DNA of 64,000 nucleotides from Bagarius yarrelli (lineage: Eukaryota; Chordata; Actinopteri; Siluriformes; Sisoridae), in contig VCAZ01000105.1 of the NCBI GenBank assembly GCA_005784505.1, positions 985,862-1,049,861 on the forward strand, written 5' to 3'. Of this stretch, positions 26,640 through 37,310 are shown piece after piece. Every line of letters begins with the position of its first letter. The first letter of the stretch is position 1. Position numbers and translations under genes: made by a program. Under the pieces are notes generated by a model. It ran no database searches. It saw nothing but the letters and a program-made list of their open reading frames with translations, and was not told where the DNA came from.

Positions 26640-26870
26640 ACGTCTTGGTGGTTAAGAAGCTGACTTGTTGATCTAAAGACCAGTAAGACCTGGTTTCAGG
26701 CTCCACCCATGCCAGCCTGAGGAAGCCAGAAGACCAGGACCAGGAAGCCAGAAGACCAGCCATTTAGCGTGAAACTTAACCCTTCCTGCTTTAGGGGCGC
26801 TGTATCATAGCTGACCCTGCACTCTGACCCCAACTTACTAAGAATGGGATATGCTGTAAAAAGTATATGT
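26640..26870 (+). mobile_element. SINE family 2 with an internal short duplication
   Basis: A degenerate head (TTGGTGGTTAAGAAGCTGAC) is followed by a local duplication of GAAGCCAGAAGACCAG. The family 2 tail is clear: GGGGCGCTGTATCATAGCTG, ACCCTGCACTCTGACCCCAA and TACTAAGAATGGGATATGC. Confidence 0.7.
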
Positions 26871-26950
26871 GTGTGAAAAAAGAGGCATTTACATTAAAAT
26901 AAATGTCCGAATTGGTGATTATTTTGCGAGTTACAGTTAAATGTACAGTT

Positions 26951-27105
26951 GCAGTTACATTTACAGCATTTGGTAGACGTCCTTATCCAGAGTAACTTAC
27001 ATTTATCTCATTTATACAACTGAGCAAATGGGGGTTAAGGACCTTGCTCAGGGGCCCAACAGTGGTGGCTTGGTGGTGCTGAGAACGAACCCACAGTTTT
27101 GGTTT
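26951..27105 (-). mobile_element. SINE family 1
   Basis: Tail GACGTCCTTATCCAGAGTAA, ATACAACTGAGCAAATGGGG, body TTGCTCAGGGGCCCAACAGT, then part of the B-box region. The head is lost. Confidence 0.85.
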
Positions 27106-27552
27106 GCTGCAGGTGGATTTTGTGAATTCGGCTTTTTATTACATAAAGATGATTAATAATTTCATCATCATTGGCACTGTATAAAGTCTGTAGTCGAAAC
27201 TGAGAAAGTTTGTCACGTCATTTACACCAATCCTTTCTCTCACACCCGACGCAGTCTTTTCCGAACTGTAGTTTATAAACACTGCTGTACTAGAATGTGT
27301 TCTGCTGATTCAAACATTACACACTGCATGCTGACATTTAGGATTAAATCCCCCAGTGAGACTCACACCGCCTCCCAGCATGCTTTACTGCGGGGTACCA
27401 GACTTATACACACCAGCAAGCAATCACATGCTGAGCGCACACACATACACACACACATTATACACACACGCACATACACACACAGGTGGTCAGACATACA
27501 GGTATCTTCTTTTTTTTTTATAGTGTGTGTGTGTGTCTGTCTGTGCGTGTTT

Positions 27553-27593
<41 letters not shown>

Positions 27594-27788
27594 TGTGTAT
27601 TAATCAATCTATACGGTCCAGAGCACTCACAGTTACCATAGCAAAGCCTGACTGACCACCTGTGGAATTCCAACTCTGATTAAACTCTTACATTCAGTAT
27701 CACCCAGGAAACACTGATGGGTTATTTCTCTCCTCTACCCTGTCTCACGCACGCCTCTGTCTTCTATTTATCCATCCCCTCTCTCTCA

Positions 27789-27872
<84 letters not shown>

Positions 27873-27893
27873 CTTTTTCTCTCTATATATATT

Positions 27894-27930
<37 letters not shown>

Positions 27931-29170
27931 CTCTCTCACTCACTCTCACTCTCTTTTTTCTCTCTCTCTCTTAATAATTCTTAATATCATTATAAAATCT
28001 GTACAAAAATGTAATATGAGTTCTCCGTAACTGGAAGACTAAAACACACCAAAGTAGCAAAGTTTATTAATTCAGTTTTTAGTTTGTTTTATTTTTTAAT
28101 AGTTGGACTTTTGATTACCTCATTGAATCTTTTATTTTACAAAAACACTTGTATTACAGTTTAGAATTTTATTCATGAAATGATCTGTAGGATTAAACCC
28201 AACCTTAAGTGAAAGAGTTAAAGGAAGAGAAAAAAAACGTCCACTGAAATAGGAACAGAAAGGAACAGAAAATGGTCCAAATGTGGTGGCGGGCTGTAGT
28301 TTGGGGGTTACTTTTATTACTAGCGCTGTTGTTTACGGTGTATCATTATATTAATTTTGGTCTTGTATGCAATTTTGTAATCGGTGGATTTGATGTTACA
28401 AAACCGATATTACAATTAATATAATTATTAATTATTATCGAGTCAGAATATTGGGAAAAAACAATTATCGGCCGTCTTTTTTCTGGCCAGATGGATAGTG
28501 ATAAATAAGCTTACTGCGTTACGGGGTTATAAATCATCTATTTATATGTTGAGCATAATATTTCTTTTTCTCTTTTTCTCTCTCTGTCTCTCTCTCTGTC
28601 TCTCTCTCTCTCTATATCTTATTTACACTATGCACTTTTGTCTTCTGAGCAAAATCTCTCTCACTTGTGTATAAAAGTAGATGTTTTTGTGCGTGAACAT
28701 GATCGTGATCTAAAGTAGCGATGGCCTCATATCACCTCTTATCTTCAGCTTTCTTTCATCTCTTTTCTCAGTGATTGACCATCTTTAACCCCCGGGAGAG
28801 AAAGAGAAAGTGAGAGATTGAGATTATAGCATGAGCGATAGAGTGTGTGTGGATAGAGAAAGTGTAATGGCAGAGAGATGAGCAAACACACCTTCTCTGG
28901 AAGGTCATCGTTTGGAGGTCATTCCATTCACATTCGCAGCAAAAACATTGTGTTCTGCGGTTATTCAGCCAGAAAGCTTCCTGAGATATCACACACACAC
29001 GCGCACACACACACACACACACACACACAAGAAATGTGTAAATTGCTTTAATAAGGCATCGTCGTCTGAACTGGGGTCAGTTTACCTGTTTAATTACATT
29101 AATGCACTCATTCGGATACTTTTTGTTTCTATGGTAACCCCATGCACACAGACTTGCATTAACATTGTGA
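27106..29170. other. Intergenic; (CA)n, (GT)n and (CT)n arrays
   Basis: No gene seen. Microsatellites: (CA)n about 27440-27485, (GT)n about 27522-27596, a (CT)n array about 27778-27972, (CT)n about 28568-28612 and (CA)n about 28990-29029. Open frames through the CT array are artefacts. Confidence 0.6.
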
Positions 29171-29171
29171 T

Positions 29172-29445
29172 GAAGTGGTGGCTTAGTGGTTAAGGTGTTG
29201 GACTGATTCCCAGCACCACCACTGGGCCACTGCAGGGCCCCTGAGCAAGGCCCTTGACTCCCGATTACTCTGGATAAGGGCGTCTGCCAAATGCTGCAAA
29301 CGTTAATGTAAATTTACATTACTGGTGATGGCAGATGCTCGTATCCAGAGACACTTACGTCTATTTTATTGATTTAAGGTTATAGGCCTCACTCAACAGT
29401 CCAGCAGTCGCACCCTGGTACCCCTGGTATTTAAACGTACAACCT
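29172..29445. mobile_element. Tail-to-tail pair of SINE family 1 copies
   Basis: A plus-strand copy (29172-29314: GAAGTGGTGGCTTAGTGGTT, body, ATAAGGGCGTCTGCCAAATG) is followed directly by a degenerate minus-strand copy (about 29315-29445: TTTACATT, GGCAGATGCTCGTATCCAGA). Together they form an inverted repeat. Confidence 0.75.
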
Positions 29446-29539
29446 TTTCATCAACGAAAGAAAAAATATCAAATTAAATGCTTGTTTAAATATACAGTTG
29501 CGGGTCATCATGGAAAATAACCCAACCCAACCCAACAAG

Positions 29540-29626
29540 TTAAAGGTTTTGCTCAGGGGCCCAGCAGTAGCAGCTTGGTGGTGCTGGGAATTAAACTCAC
29601 AATCTTCCGATGGTCAGTCAGACACT
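29540..29626 (-). mobile_element. SINE family 1 fragment
   Basis: Minus-strand body and B-box segment (TTTTGCTCAGGGGCCCAGCA, GTGGTGCTGGGAATTAAACT). An open frame beginning at 29498 starts in this copy, which argues against it being a gene. Confidence 0.78.
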
Positions 29627-30220
29627 TCATTTGCTCTTTTTCTCGATGAGACTTGCTTTTCCAGCTGTCTGTTGCCCACCACAGCTTTTTTTCCACATTT
29701 GTCACCCGACCATCAAATTCAAATGATCCTAAAATTTTGTTTAATTTTGTATATGAGATTTGAACATTCTTGCAGTTTGTTGTTATTTACATTTGTTACA
29801 GCATTGCTAAGCACTGAACAAAACATCAGTGTTAAAACGGTGGGGATTAAACTGAATTTACGTTTATATGAAAAGTGCAAGAACATACAGAGCATCCTGT
29901 ATCAACAAAATGTTCACAGAGCGAAAGCGCTCTCTAGTGGCTGTAGAGTGTGTCAGAAAGTGTTGGATGCGGAGGTAGTTGTGCACTCCGTATACCATAG
30001 TGAGTGAAATTCCTTACATTTATATAATATTACAATTAAATTACTTGGATAAATTCTAAATTTTTTAAAGAAATATTATAAATAAATATTGCTGTACTTA
30101 CAAGAAAAATTATAGTTTTTGTTTTAACAATATCCTGGAAATTGCATAATTAAACCTTAAACATTTTTTTTGGATAATAAAAAATAAAAAGGTCTGAATT
30201 CATGTCTAGCACCTCTTTAT
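29627..30220. other. Intergenic, no gene supported
   Basis: No named repeat. A frame open to 30007 on the plus strand shows no recognised domain. A CTCF-like motif is at 29927-29940. Confidence 0.4.
29927..29940 (-). promoter_or_regulatory. Candidate CTCF-like core motif
   Basis: The minus strand reads CCACTAGAGAGCGC, one mismatch from the vertebrate CTCF core. It lies about 1.1 kb upstream of the chrm3 start codon. Evidence is motif only. Confidence 0.28.
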
Positions 30221-30335
30221 TATTATATTACTATTATTATTTTAATTATTATTATTATTATTATTAGTTAGTAGTAGTAGTAGTAGTAGTAGTAGTAGGT
30301 GGTGGTAGTAGTAGGTAGTAGTAGTAGTATATCAT
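30221..30335. repeat. (TTA)n and (TAG)n trinucleotide repeats
   Basis: TTATTATTATT is followed by TAGTAGTAG repeats and GGTGGTAGTAGT variants, directly upstream of a SINE head. Confidence 0.9.
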
Positions 30336-30337
30336 CA

Positions 30338-30435
30338 AGTGGTAGCGCAGTGGTTAACTGCTAATTGGAAGATCGGGGTTCGATTCCCAGCAACACCAAC
30401 TTGCCCCTTAACGCAAACTGCCATAAATATAAAGT
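30338..30435 (+). mobile_element. SINE family 1, clear tRNA-like head
   Basis: GTGGTAGCGCAGTGGTTAAC resembles a pol III A box and GGGGTTCGATTCCCAGC a near-perfect B box. The body is truncated and runs into an (ATT)n/(TA)n tract at about 30440-30520. It is not a functional tRNA gene, because no cloverleaf with an acceptor stem is apparent. Confidence 0.8.
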
Positions 30436-30439
30436 TGTT

Positions 30440-30469
30440 ATTATATATTATTATTATTATTATATATAT

Positions 30470-30522
<53 letters not shown>
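30440..30522. repeat. (ATT)n then (TA)n microsatellite
   Basis: TATTATTATTATTAT is followed by about 25 TA units ending in CACACACA. It lies about 500 bp upstream of the chrm3 coding exon. Confidence 0.92.
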
Positions 30523-30524
<2 letters not shown>

Positions 30525-30993
30525 TAGCACATAGCTTTAAAATACAGATTTCCGCTGGTTCATATAAAGTAGCAGTCTAACAAAACCAAAATTAAATCTG
30601 CCCCCGAAAAAGCCAATTTACTGAAAGGCAAAATGATGCAGAAGGTGCTTATGTAAGTGCTTATCTGAGGGCAAATACTTTTGCTCTGTTTTGACTTTAT
30701 CTAGGTACTCACAAACCTCAAATTTGTAGAGCAATAAAAGACACGGGGCAGATAACGAACACTACCCTGGAGTAGGAGGAGCATAACGGTAGTAGTTTAA
30801 GGGCCCAACAGTAGCATCAGGAGCCCAGTACCCAAGCCACCACTGCCCAGAAGGCTTTTATGTGTTATCTGTTTAGTAGTTATGTGACAAGTATCGTCTG
30901 GTTAAACAGCTAAAAATGTGTTACAATGTCACCTTTGTGCAATTTTAATTGTGCAATTAATTGATTCCCTAATTCCTTTTCTTCTTTTTTTAG
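30523..30993 (+). other. Sequence upstream of chrm3, probable intron end
   Basis: It ends in a polypyrimidine stretch (TTTTCTTCTTTTTTTAG), a good splice acceptor with AG at 30992-30993. The coding exon of chrm3 therefore probably has spliced non-coding exons upstream, as muscarinic receptor genes often do. A degraded SINE piece lies at about 30795-30850. I could not identify the 5' exon or promoter. Confidence 0.6.
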
Positions 30994-30996
30994 AAT

Positions 30997-31119
30997 ATGC
31001 CTGGACTGCATAATGGATTCCAACAGCACAGAGCCTGGTCAGTTCCTGCCCAGAGGCAGTCTGGGACCTCCAGTTTACTCCCAGTCCTCACCCTGGCCAC
31101 TACTTCAGAGCATGGCTGA
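30997..31119 (+). CDS. Upstream ORF overlapping the chrm3 start
   Basis: An ATG at 30997, three bases inside the predicted exon, opens a 40-codon frame. That frame is offset from the chrm3 frame, passes over the chrm3 ATG at 31013 and stops at TGA 31117-31119. The stop lies just past a second in-frame chrm3 ATG at 31112 (Met34). The ATG has A at -3, so scanning ribosomes could use it. There is no sign that the peptide itself matters. The likely role, if any, is to lower or redirect chrm3 translation. Confidence 0.4.
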   Translation: MPGLHNGFQQHRAWSVPAQRQSGTSSLLPVLTLATTSEHG

Positions 31120-32809
31120 CACCAACACCTCTTTTCTCCAGGGTTTACAGAATGCCAGTGCTGTTTCTGCGGTCAACAGAAGCGACGGAGGATCGGAGAG
31201 CAAGTACAACCCTTTGGGTGGCCATTCGTTATGGCAGGTTGTTCTTATAGTCCTGTTCACAGGATTGCTTTCCCTCATCACCATCATAGGCAACATCCTG
31301 GTCATTGTCTCTTTTAAAGTCAACCGGCAGCTCAAGTCTGTCAACAATTACTTCCTCCTAAGTCTGGCTTTTGCTGACCTCATCATAGGGGTCATATCTA
31401 TGAACCTGTACACAGCATATATTGTGATGGGGCATTGGGCCATGGGGAACTGGGCATGTGATTTCTGGTTAGCAGTAGACTATGTGGCCAGCAATGCCTC
31501 TGTCATGAACCTGCTGGTGATCAGCTTCGACCGGTATTTCTCCATTACACGTCCACTCACGTATCGCGCCAAACGTACCACCAAGCGTGCAGGATTAATG
31601 ATTGGATTGGCTTGGCTTGTATCTTTGATCCTCTGGGCTCCAGCCATCTTGTTTTGGCAATATTTTGTGGGCGAGAGAACAGTTCCTCCAGACAAGTGCT
31701 ATATTCAGTTTCTGTCTGAGCCAATTATAACGTTTTGTACAGCTATGGCAGCCTTTTATCTTCCTGTTACTATAATGAGTGTATTGTATTGGAGGATTTA
31801 CAAGGAGACTGAGAACCGCTCAAGAGAACTTGCAGGACTTCAAGGCTCGGGAGGACGGTTGATGGGAGCAGACCGACCTCATTTTCGCCTTTCGGCCACA
31901 AGGAGCTCTAAAAGCTGTCGCAACTTTGAGCTGAGCCAAGCCACCCAGAAACAAAAGTCCCTGCTTGGACTTTCTGGCCCGTGTTGGAGGTGGAGGTCTG
32001 GTGCTGCAGCTGGAATCCATAGTGGATCCGAAGTGGACCAGACCAGCTGTGATAGCTGGAACAACATTGACACAGCTGATCATTCTGGCTCATCCGATGA
32101 TGAGGAAAGTGCACCACCTACAGCACGTGCTATCTTTTCTATAGTCCTTAGTCTGCCTGTCATGCGGGCAGCTGTGAACTCCCAGATCAAGTCCTCTGAT
32201 GAGTTGGGCACCACAGAGGAAGACCCACTACAAGGAGCAGGAGTAAGCCACAGCAAGCACGACAGCCTTTCGTGTTCTGTCAGCAACGGCAAAAAACGTT
32301 TTGCCACCAACACTGCAAATGTGCAGTCTATATCTGGCATTCAGGCTACTGCCACAAACACTGACTTAACCAACGCCACCAACAACAAATCTGCCTCCAC
32401 ACCCATATCTTTTAAAGAAGCGGCCTTGGCAAAGCGTTTTGTCTCTCGCGCAAGGACGCAGATTACTAAACGTAAGCGCATGTCACTAGTGAAAGAGAAG
32501 AAAGCCGCTCAGACTCTCAGTGCCATCCTTTTCGCTTTCATCATAACGTGGACACCTTACAATATCATGGTGCTCGTCAACACTTTCTGCAACGGCTGCA
32601 TTCCGGAATCCCTGTGGGCGCTTGGCTACTGGCTGTGCTACGTAAACAGCACGGTCAACCCCATGTGCTATGCTCTGTGCAACAAGACTTTCCGTCGCAC
32701 GTTTAAAATGATCCTGCTGTGTCGATGGCATGAGCAGAAAAGCAAGCAAAGCTTTCAGCATAAGGAATCCGTCCGCTTACAAAGGAGTCTACACGGAGAC
32801 TCTACGTAG
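31013..32809 (+). CDS. chrm3: Muscarinic acetylcholine receptor M3
   Basis: A 598-residue class A GPCR in one exon; mammalian M3 has about 590 residues. It is a plasma-membrane acetylcholine receptor; M3 couples to Gq/11 and phospholipase C. Visible features: an extracellular N-terminus with sequons at N4, N38, N47 and N55; seven hydrophobic helices from about residue 72; D122 (2.50); C149 pairing with C229; ligand-anchoring D156 (3.32); DRY at 173-175; TWTPYN at 512-517, with the muscarinic Y516 and N517; NPMCY at 549-553. The third loop runs about 264-496 and carries M3-type segments (DSWNN 347-351, SSDDEE 360-365, RAIFSIVLSLP 372-382). These favour M3 over M1 and M5. The neighbouring fmn2 agrees. 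ATG 31013 has A at -3 and G at +4; Met34 is an alternative start. No breaks were seen. I cannot assign paralog a or b. Confidence 0.95.
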   Translation: MDSNSTEPGQFLPRGSLGPPVYSQSSPWPLLQSMADTNTSFLQGLQNASAVSAVNRSDGGSESKYNPLGGHSLWQVVLIVLFTGLLSLITIIGNILVIVSFKVNRQLKSVNNYFLLSLAFADLIIGVISMNLYTAYIVMGHWAMGNWACDFWLAVDYVASNASVMNLLVISFDRYFSITRPLTYRAKRTTKRAGLMIGLAWLVSLILWAPAILFWQYFVGERTVPPDKCYIQFLSEPIITFCTAMAAFYLPVTIMSVLYWRIYKETENRSRELAGLQGSGGRLMGADRPHFRLSATRSSKSCRNFELSQATQKQKSLLGLSGPCWRWRSGAAAGIHSGSEVDQTSCDSWNNIDTADHSGSSDDEESAPPTARAIFSIVLSLPVMRAAVNSQIKSSDELGTTEEDPLQGAGVSHSKHDSLSCSVSNGKKRFATNTANVQSISGIQATATNTDLTNATNNKSASTPISFKEAALAKRFVSRARTQITKRKRMSLVKEKKAAQTLSAILFAFIITWTPYNIMVLVNTFCNGCIPESLWALGYWLCYVNSTVNPMCYALCNKTFRRTFKMILLCRWHEQKSKQSFQHKESVRLQRSLHGDST

Positions 32810-33255
32810 CATAGCTATCCTGAGACTGGCCTAACATGGATGAAATCCATACCTGGATATAGTTTGTAAATGGAGTTATATACTTTGATTTTGGGCAGGG
32901 ATTTGGAATATGACATTGGAGTTTGGTACACATTGGAAGTTTCCACATCCAATAACATATAAAGTACCGAATGGTGACCTCAGTTCCACACTGTGACACG
33001 GTTTCTGATGGTTGCAGAAGAAGATTTTGGATTGATGTTATGAAAAGGTATTAAACCTGGAAACCTGGTGTCAGACGCTAACCTCAAACTTTGCATCTGT
33101 TAGCTGTTAAAGGAAAAAAACTGTTTGATAATGTGTACATTTTTCGATCTATTTCAGTTGAATCATCTATATTTCAGGGACGAAAGTCGGTTTAATACGG
33201 TTTGCCTAGTAGTGCACAACACAAGGACATTTAAAAAGCAAACATACGTTCACAA
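32810..33255 (+). other. Probable chrm3 3' UTR
   Basis: Directly follows the chrm3 stop codon. I could not choose a polyadenylation site with confidence, so the end of the UTR is unknown. Confidence 0.4.
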
Positions 33256-33505
33256 CACAGCAGAATTAAGCCGAAACACAACAACATAACGTAATTCCAA
33301 AAGCAAACATAAGTTTACAACACAATAATATTTCAAATTTCAAAGCAACTTTGCACAGAAAGCAGTAACAGTGAAAAAGTATAAGTTTGTCCCTAATGAA
33401 CAGCCCGGTGAGGACTGTGGCAGGGAAAAACTCCCTGAGATGTAGAAGGAAAAACCCTTGAATGGAACCAGACTCAAACGAGGAACCCATCCTCATCTGA
33501 GTGAC
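33256..33505 (-). mobile_element. Dispersed fish repeat, minus-strand copy
   Basis: Contains GGAACCCATCCTCATCTGAG, GAACCAGACTCAAACGAGGA and GGGAAAAACTCCCTGAGATG, the complement of an abundant teleost repeat also present at 58010-58430 (plus). Both copies keep a similar short open frame (start MRMGS, then LIRDKLI), so they clearly belong to one family. Confidence 0.7.
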
Positions 33506-33539
33506 ACCACATGTTATTGTTAATTACAGTTTATGGTAA

Positions 33540-33706
33540 TAGTGATCATATGAATGTAAACTGTAGCCTCGGGTCAGTGGAGCAGAGTGAGTAGCCTCGG
33601 GTCAGTGGAGCAGAGTGAGTCCCTGTCCATCTTTAAAGCTCCTCAAATTCAAGGAAAGTGGCAGGAAAACTGGTCATTGGTACCTCAGGGGCAGGTTAAC
33701 CTGCCC

Positions 33707-33744
<38 letters not shown>

Positions 33745-33845
33745 ATATGGATTATTAAGTGTATAATCAAATCACAACACAACGGAAACGCGCTTGACCA
33801 ATAGGGCAGGGCTGCTTGTCCACGTAAACAACTTTCATGAGCAAA
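33540..33845. other. Spacer with short duplication and (GA)n
   Basis: A direct repeat of GTAGCCTCGGGTCAGTGGAG (at about 33564 and 33590) and (GA)n at about 33709-33741. No gene seen. Confidence 0.55.
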
Positions 33846-33849
33846 TGTG

Positions 33850-33960
33850 GGTTGAGGGCCTTGCTTAGGGGCCCAGTAGTGGTAAATTGGTGGTGCTAAA
33901 AATCAAACCCTGATCTTCCAATTGGCAGTCCAACACCTTAGCCACTGCACTACCACTTAC
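33850..33960 (-). mobile_element. SINE family 1 fragment
   Basis: Minus-strand body (GAGGGCCTTGCTTAGGGGCC), B-box region and head (GCCACTGCACTACCACTTAC). Confidence 0.8.
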
Positions 33961-34059
33961 CCCAAGCAACTGAACGCAGCTGTTTATGTAGACGCTCTGG
34001 ATGCTTTACTGTCACACACAAAAAGACTGTAACAAGTTAAAATGCTTAGTTTCACAGTA

Positions 34060-34300
34060 ATTTTGTGTTGTAGCTTGTTTCCGTTGTGTTTCGACTCGTT
34101 TCCGTTGTGTTTCGACTCGTTTCCGTTGTGTTTCGACTCGTTTCTGTTGTGTTTCGACTCGTTTCTGTTGTGTTTCGACTCGTTTCTGTTGTGTTTCAAG
34201 TTGTTTCCGTTGTGTTTCAAGTTGTTTCCGTTGTGTTTTGGCTTGTTTCCGTTGTGTTTTGTCTCGTTTACGTTGTGTTTCGGTTTGATTCTCTTGTGTT
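34060..34300. repeat. Minisatellite, 21-bp unit
   Basis: About 11 copies of GTTTCGACTCGTTTCCGTTG plus T, with Tyr/Leu/Val-type variants. As 21 is a multiple of three, frames on both strands stay open as 7-residue repeats. It lies 1.25 kb downstream of the chrm3 stop. Confidence 0.92.
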
Positions 34301-35336
34301 GTGAACTAATCTAAGTTTGTTTGTGGAAAAAATTTGCAAAAAATTGTACGGAACTATAAAAGTGTAACTCAAGTGAAAGTGATTTCTTTCTGTGTAAAAA
34401 ATGGCGGTTTTTGTGAACACATGGTGAAGAAGGTCTTGCATCATAGTAAGATCTTGGTGTATTAATGTTTTTTTTGTGTAAACACAATTAAAGACTTTTA
34501 ACATTTTTTAAATAACGTACGATTGATACGTGTCCTCGGAACCCGACTACCGGTAGGCGGTAGAACGTTTTTATTGTTTACACAACATGTACTTTTCTCA
34601 CTGTTTATTTTGCATATTAGCAGTTTTGTTATTTGTACCTGATCGAAATTTCTTGTGTATAAACAACAATAGTTTTCTTCAAACTTACGAATACCGTTAT
34701 GATGTTTAGGTGATCGTATCGTTATGGCAGTACATTTATACAGATTTTAATAATGTAGGTCCAGCTGTTGATTTGGTTTGTTGTGAAATTCGAGTTAAGT
34801 AAAAAAAAATTAAAAAATCCTGTACATTAAACATGAATAGTTCTTGAGTCCAGTGTAGTTCAGTCCAATCTAGTCCAGTGCACACAGAGACAAAATATAT
34901 TAACGAATCTCAATCAGTTTAGCTAAAAAGGCAGAGTTAAAGTTATTGGCTGGGATTTTACTATAAAAAAAACCCATAAGAGTAAATAAGTACTGGCAGT
35001 GCTGCATTGCCCTCTAATGGACACCAAATGATCCTACAGTCGGTAAATATCTACTACAACTGTATCTAATAAATATAATGATAGTTTTTCTATTAAAATG
35101 CACTAAAATTAATGTTATTGACGTTTTCACCGACTGCAGATAAGGAGCCGAAACATATTTCCTTCTTTTTTTTTTTTTAACTGAAGCTTAAAAAAATCTT
35201 TAAAATTGTAAAAGAAAAAAAAAAAAAAAGAAAAGTGTTTTGTTTTATTCTTATTTGGAATTTTGACTTATTTTTTCTTAAAAGTTGCCTAAAGCACATC
35301 ATTAATTTTTTTTTGTTTAAAATTAATTTTTAATAA

Positions 35337-35407
<71 letters not shown>

Positions 35408-35957
35408 TATAATCTAAAAAATATAATAAAAAGATTGGCCTAATTGTTATTAAACCTTGACCTAATACATTTGCCAGACTTTTTTTTATTTTTGTCATTG
35501 TAACTAAAGAGCAAAATGATGAATAAAGTTTTACAGGATATGTAATTAATGTTTTTATTTTTATTTTATTTGTTTTGAATTTTTTTACCAAAAATGTTTT
35601 CATTCAGTTAGTGTTAGACAGTCGTTTTAGGTTAAATGGCGTGTCTGCCATGCAGGTCCCTGTAAATTACGCTGTTACGATGTAAATTATTTTCTTCTTT
35701 AATTAACGGTAAAAATGCTGCTTCCTATGTCACTTACAAAAAAACAAACAAACAAAAAAAGCTTTTGCTTACGCAGCACTTCTGTAAAGATGTTCATTAG
35801 TGGGTGTAATAACTGGTGTAATGCTGGCACTTTGATCTGAACTGTGGAAGTTTTTCATTTTCTGAGAATAAAATCCACATTTTTGACACTGAACACAAAC
35901 TCGGGTTTTATTTAGCTGTAAGTAGAATAAAATAAAAAGAATTCTATTGACTCTAGT

Positions 35958-36000
<43 letters not shown>

Positions 36001-36490
36001 ACATGTGGTCAAGAGTCAAGTGGTTAAAAATGAGAAAAATCGATCTGTTTCTTTTAGCTGATGTAACAGAAGAGACCATGTGATGTGAAGCTTTCCTACA
36101 TGTGACCAAAGAAGAAAGTCGAGCAAAAGAAACATCACAAACGTTGTTTTTGTGTTAGACTTTCAGTCCAGAAGGTTCTGCTTCTGTCCAGCTTCTTCTC
36201 ATTAATGTTTTCTGATGTGTGACGCTATAAAAAAAAACTGGTAAGTTGATTTATTGTGGGGTTTTTTTTCTGGCTTTAATTTGATATTTATAAAAATAAG
36301 TAAAAAATATATATTTAGAAGTGTTTTTAATCATAGCACACATAAAACTCTAATCTCAGGTTCTTATTAATTAGGTTATCTATGTATTAATTAATTAACA
36401 TCTTCATTTTATTTAATTGTGTTGTAAGTGTGTGTTATTTTATGTACCAAGTTCTAAGTCAGTAAAAAACGTGAAATACTATAATGTAAA
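34301..36490. other. Intergenic spacer between chrm3 and fmn2
   Basis: No gene seen. It holds an A-run plus (TA)n tract (about 35335-35412) and (GT)n at about 35957-35999. The rest is AT-rich. Confidence 0.55.
35007..35020 (-). promoter_or_regulatory. Candidate CTCF-like core motif
   Basis: The minus strand reads CCATTAGAGGGCAA, close to the CTCF core with two deviations. It lies between chrm3 and fmn2. Confidence 0.25.
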
Positions 36491-36655
36491 TGTAATTACA
36501 GTGTTTAAGGTGATGGACTGCTAAATGGAAGATCAGACGTTTAATTCCCAGCACCACCAAGTTACCACTGCTTAACCGCCAATTGCACAGTTCTATAAAT
36601 GAGATAAATGTAAGTTGCTCTGAATAAAATCATCTGCCAAAGGCTGTAAATATAA
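36490..36655 (+). mobile_element. SINE family 1 copy
   Basis: Head remnant, GATGGACTGCTAAATGGAAG, B-box region, GAGATAAATGTAAGTTGCTC and ATCTGCCAAAGGCTGTAAAT. The GAGCAAGGCCC part of the body is deleted. Confidence 0.8.
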
Positions 36656-36677
36656 ATGCATATGAAGTTTGTGAAGA

Positions 36678-36850
36678 ATTAGTAGCGCAGTGGTCAAGGT
36701 GTTGGACTACTAACCCATAGATTGTGGGTTTGATTCCCAGCACCACCAAGCTGCCAGTGTCGGGCCCCTGAACAAGGGCATTAACAACCAATTGCTTAGC
36801 TAAATGTAATTCGCTCTGGATGAGGATGTCTTAAAAATACCAGAGATGTA
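36678..36850 (+). mobile_element. SINE family 1 copy
   Basis: Head TAGTAGCGCAGTGGTCAAGG, GTTGGACTAC, B box GTGGGTTTGATTCCCAGCAC, body GGGCCCCTGAACAAGGGCAT and tail CTCTGGATGAGGATGTCTT. It is in tandem with the preceding copy. Confidence 0.85.
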
Positions 36851-37034
36851 AATATTTGGACCTAAATTGACAAACTTATTTTAATACTTTTGCAAATACT
36901 GCATATTTAAATTGTTTAACTAATTACTATAAATACAGCCATGATCAAGATCAGCATAACCTCCATTAGATCTATTAAAGTAACTTTTTAGGCATTTTTT
37001 TTTACATTTGTGACCTGACATTTAGCTAATTTCT

Positions 37035-37310
37035 CCAGCAGTTGAAGGTTAAGACACTTGCTCAGGTGCCCAGCAGTTGCAGTCTGATGTTGCTGAAAAT
37101 GGAACCCACAATCACCTACTCAGCAGGGGTACCCCTTGTGCTTTAGGGCTTTTTTGGGGGGATTTTCCATTTTCCCTCCCAGTTTAAAGACATGTAGGCT
37201 AATCGGCATCTTTGTATTTAGTTTGCCCCACCAATCTGCCACTTCTGGACCCCTAAGCAAGGCCCTAAACCCTGGAATGCTCAATTAAATAGAAAATAGA
37301 TAAATGCCAG
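37035..37310. mobile_element. Two degraded SINE fragments
   Basis: A minus-strand piece (about 37040-37125, CACTTGCTCAGGTGCCCAGC) and a plus-strand piece (about 37225-37310, GGACCCCTAAGCAAGGCCCT). Both have diverged strongly. Confidence 0.55.

Noticed and set aside
29498..30007. A 169-codon plus-strand open frame
   Set aside because: It begins within a minus-strand SINE fragment, shows no recognisable domain and has no splice or conservation support.
30338..30400. tRNA-like A and B boxes
   Set aside because: They belong to the head of the abundant SINE. The same pattern recurs in about 30 places and is followed by the SINE body, and no acceptor stem or complete cloverleaf is evident.
31013..32809. 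M1 or M5 identity for the receptor, and FMN1 for the neighbouring formin
   Set aside because: The third-loop segments DSWNN, SSDDEE and AIFSIVL are of M3 type. The formin segments LSNKRSQAVGILMSS and KKPISDTISK match FMN2 and differ from FMN1, in agreement with CHRM3-FMN2 synteny.
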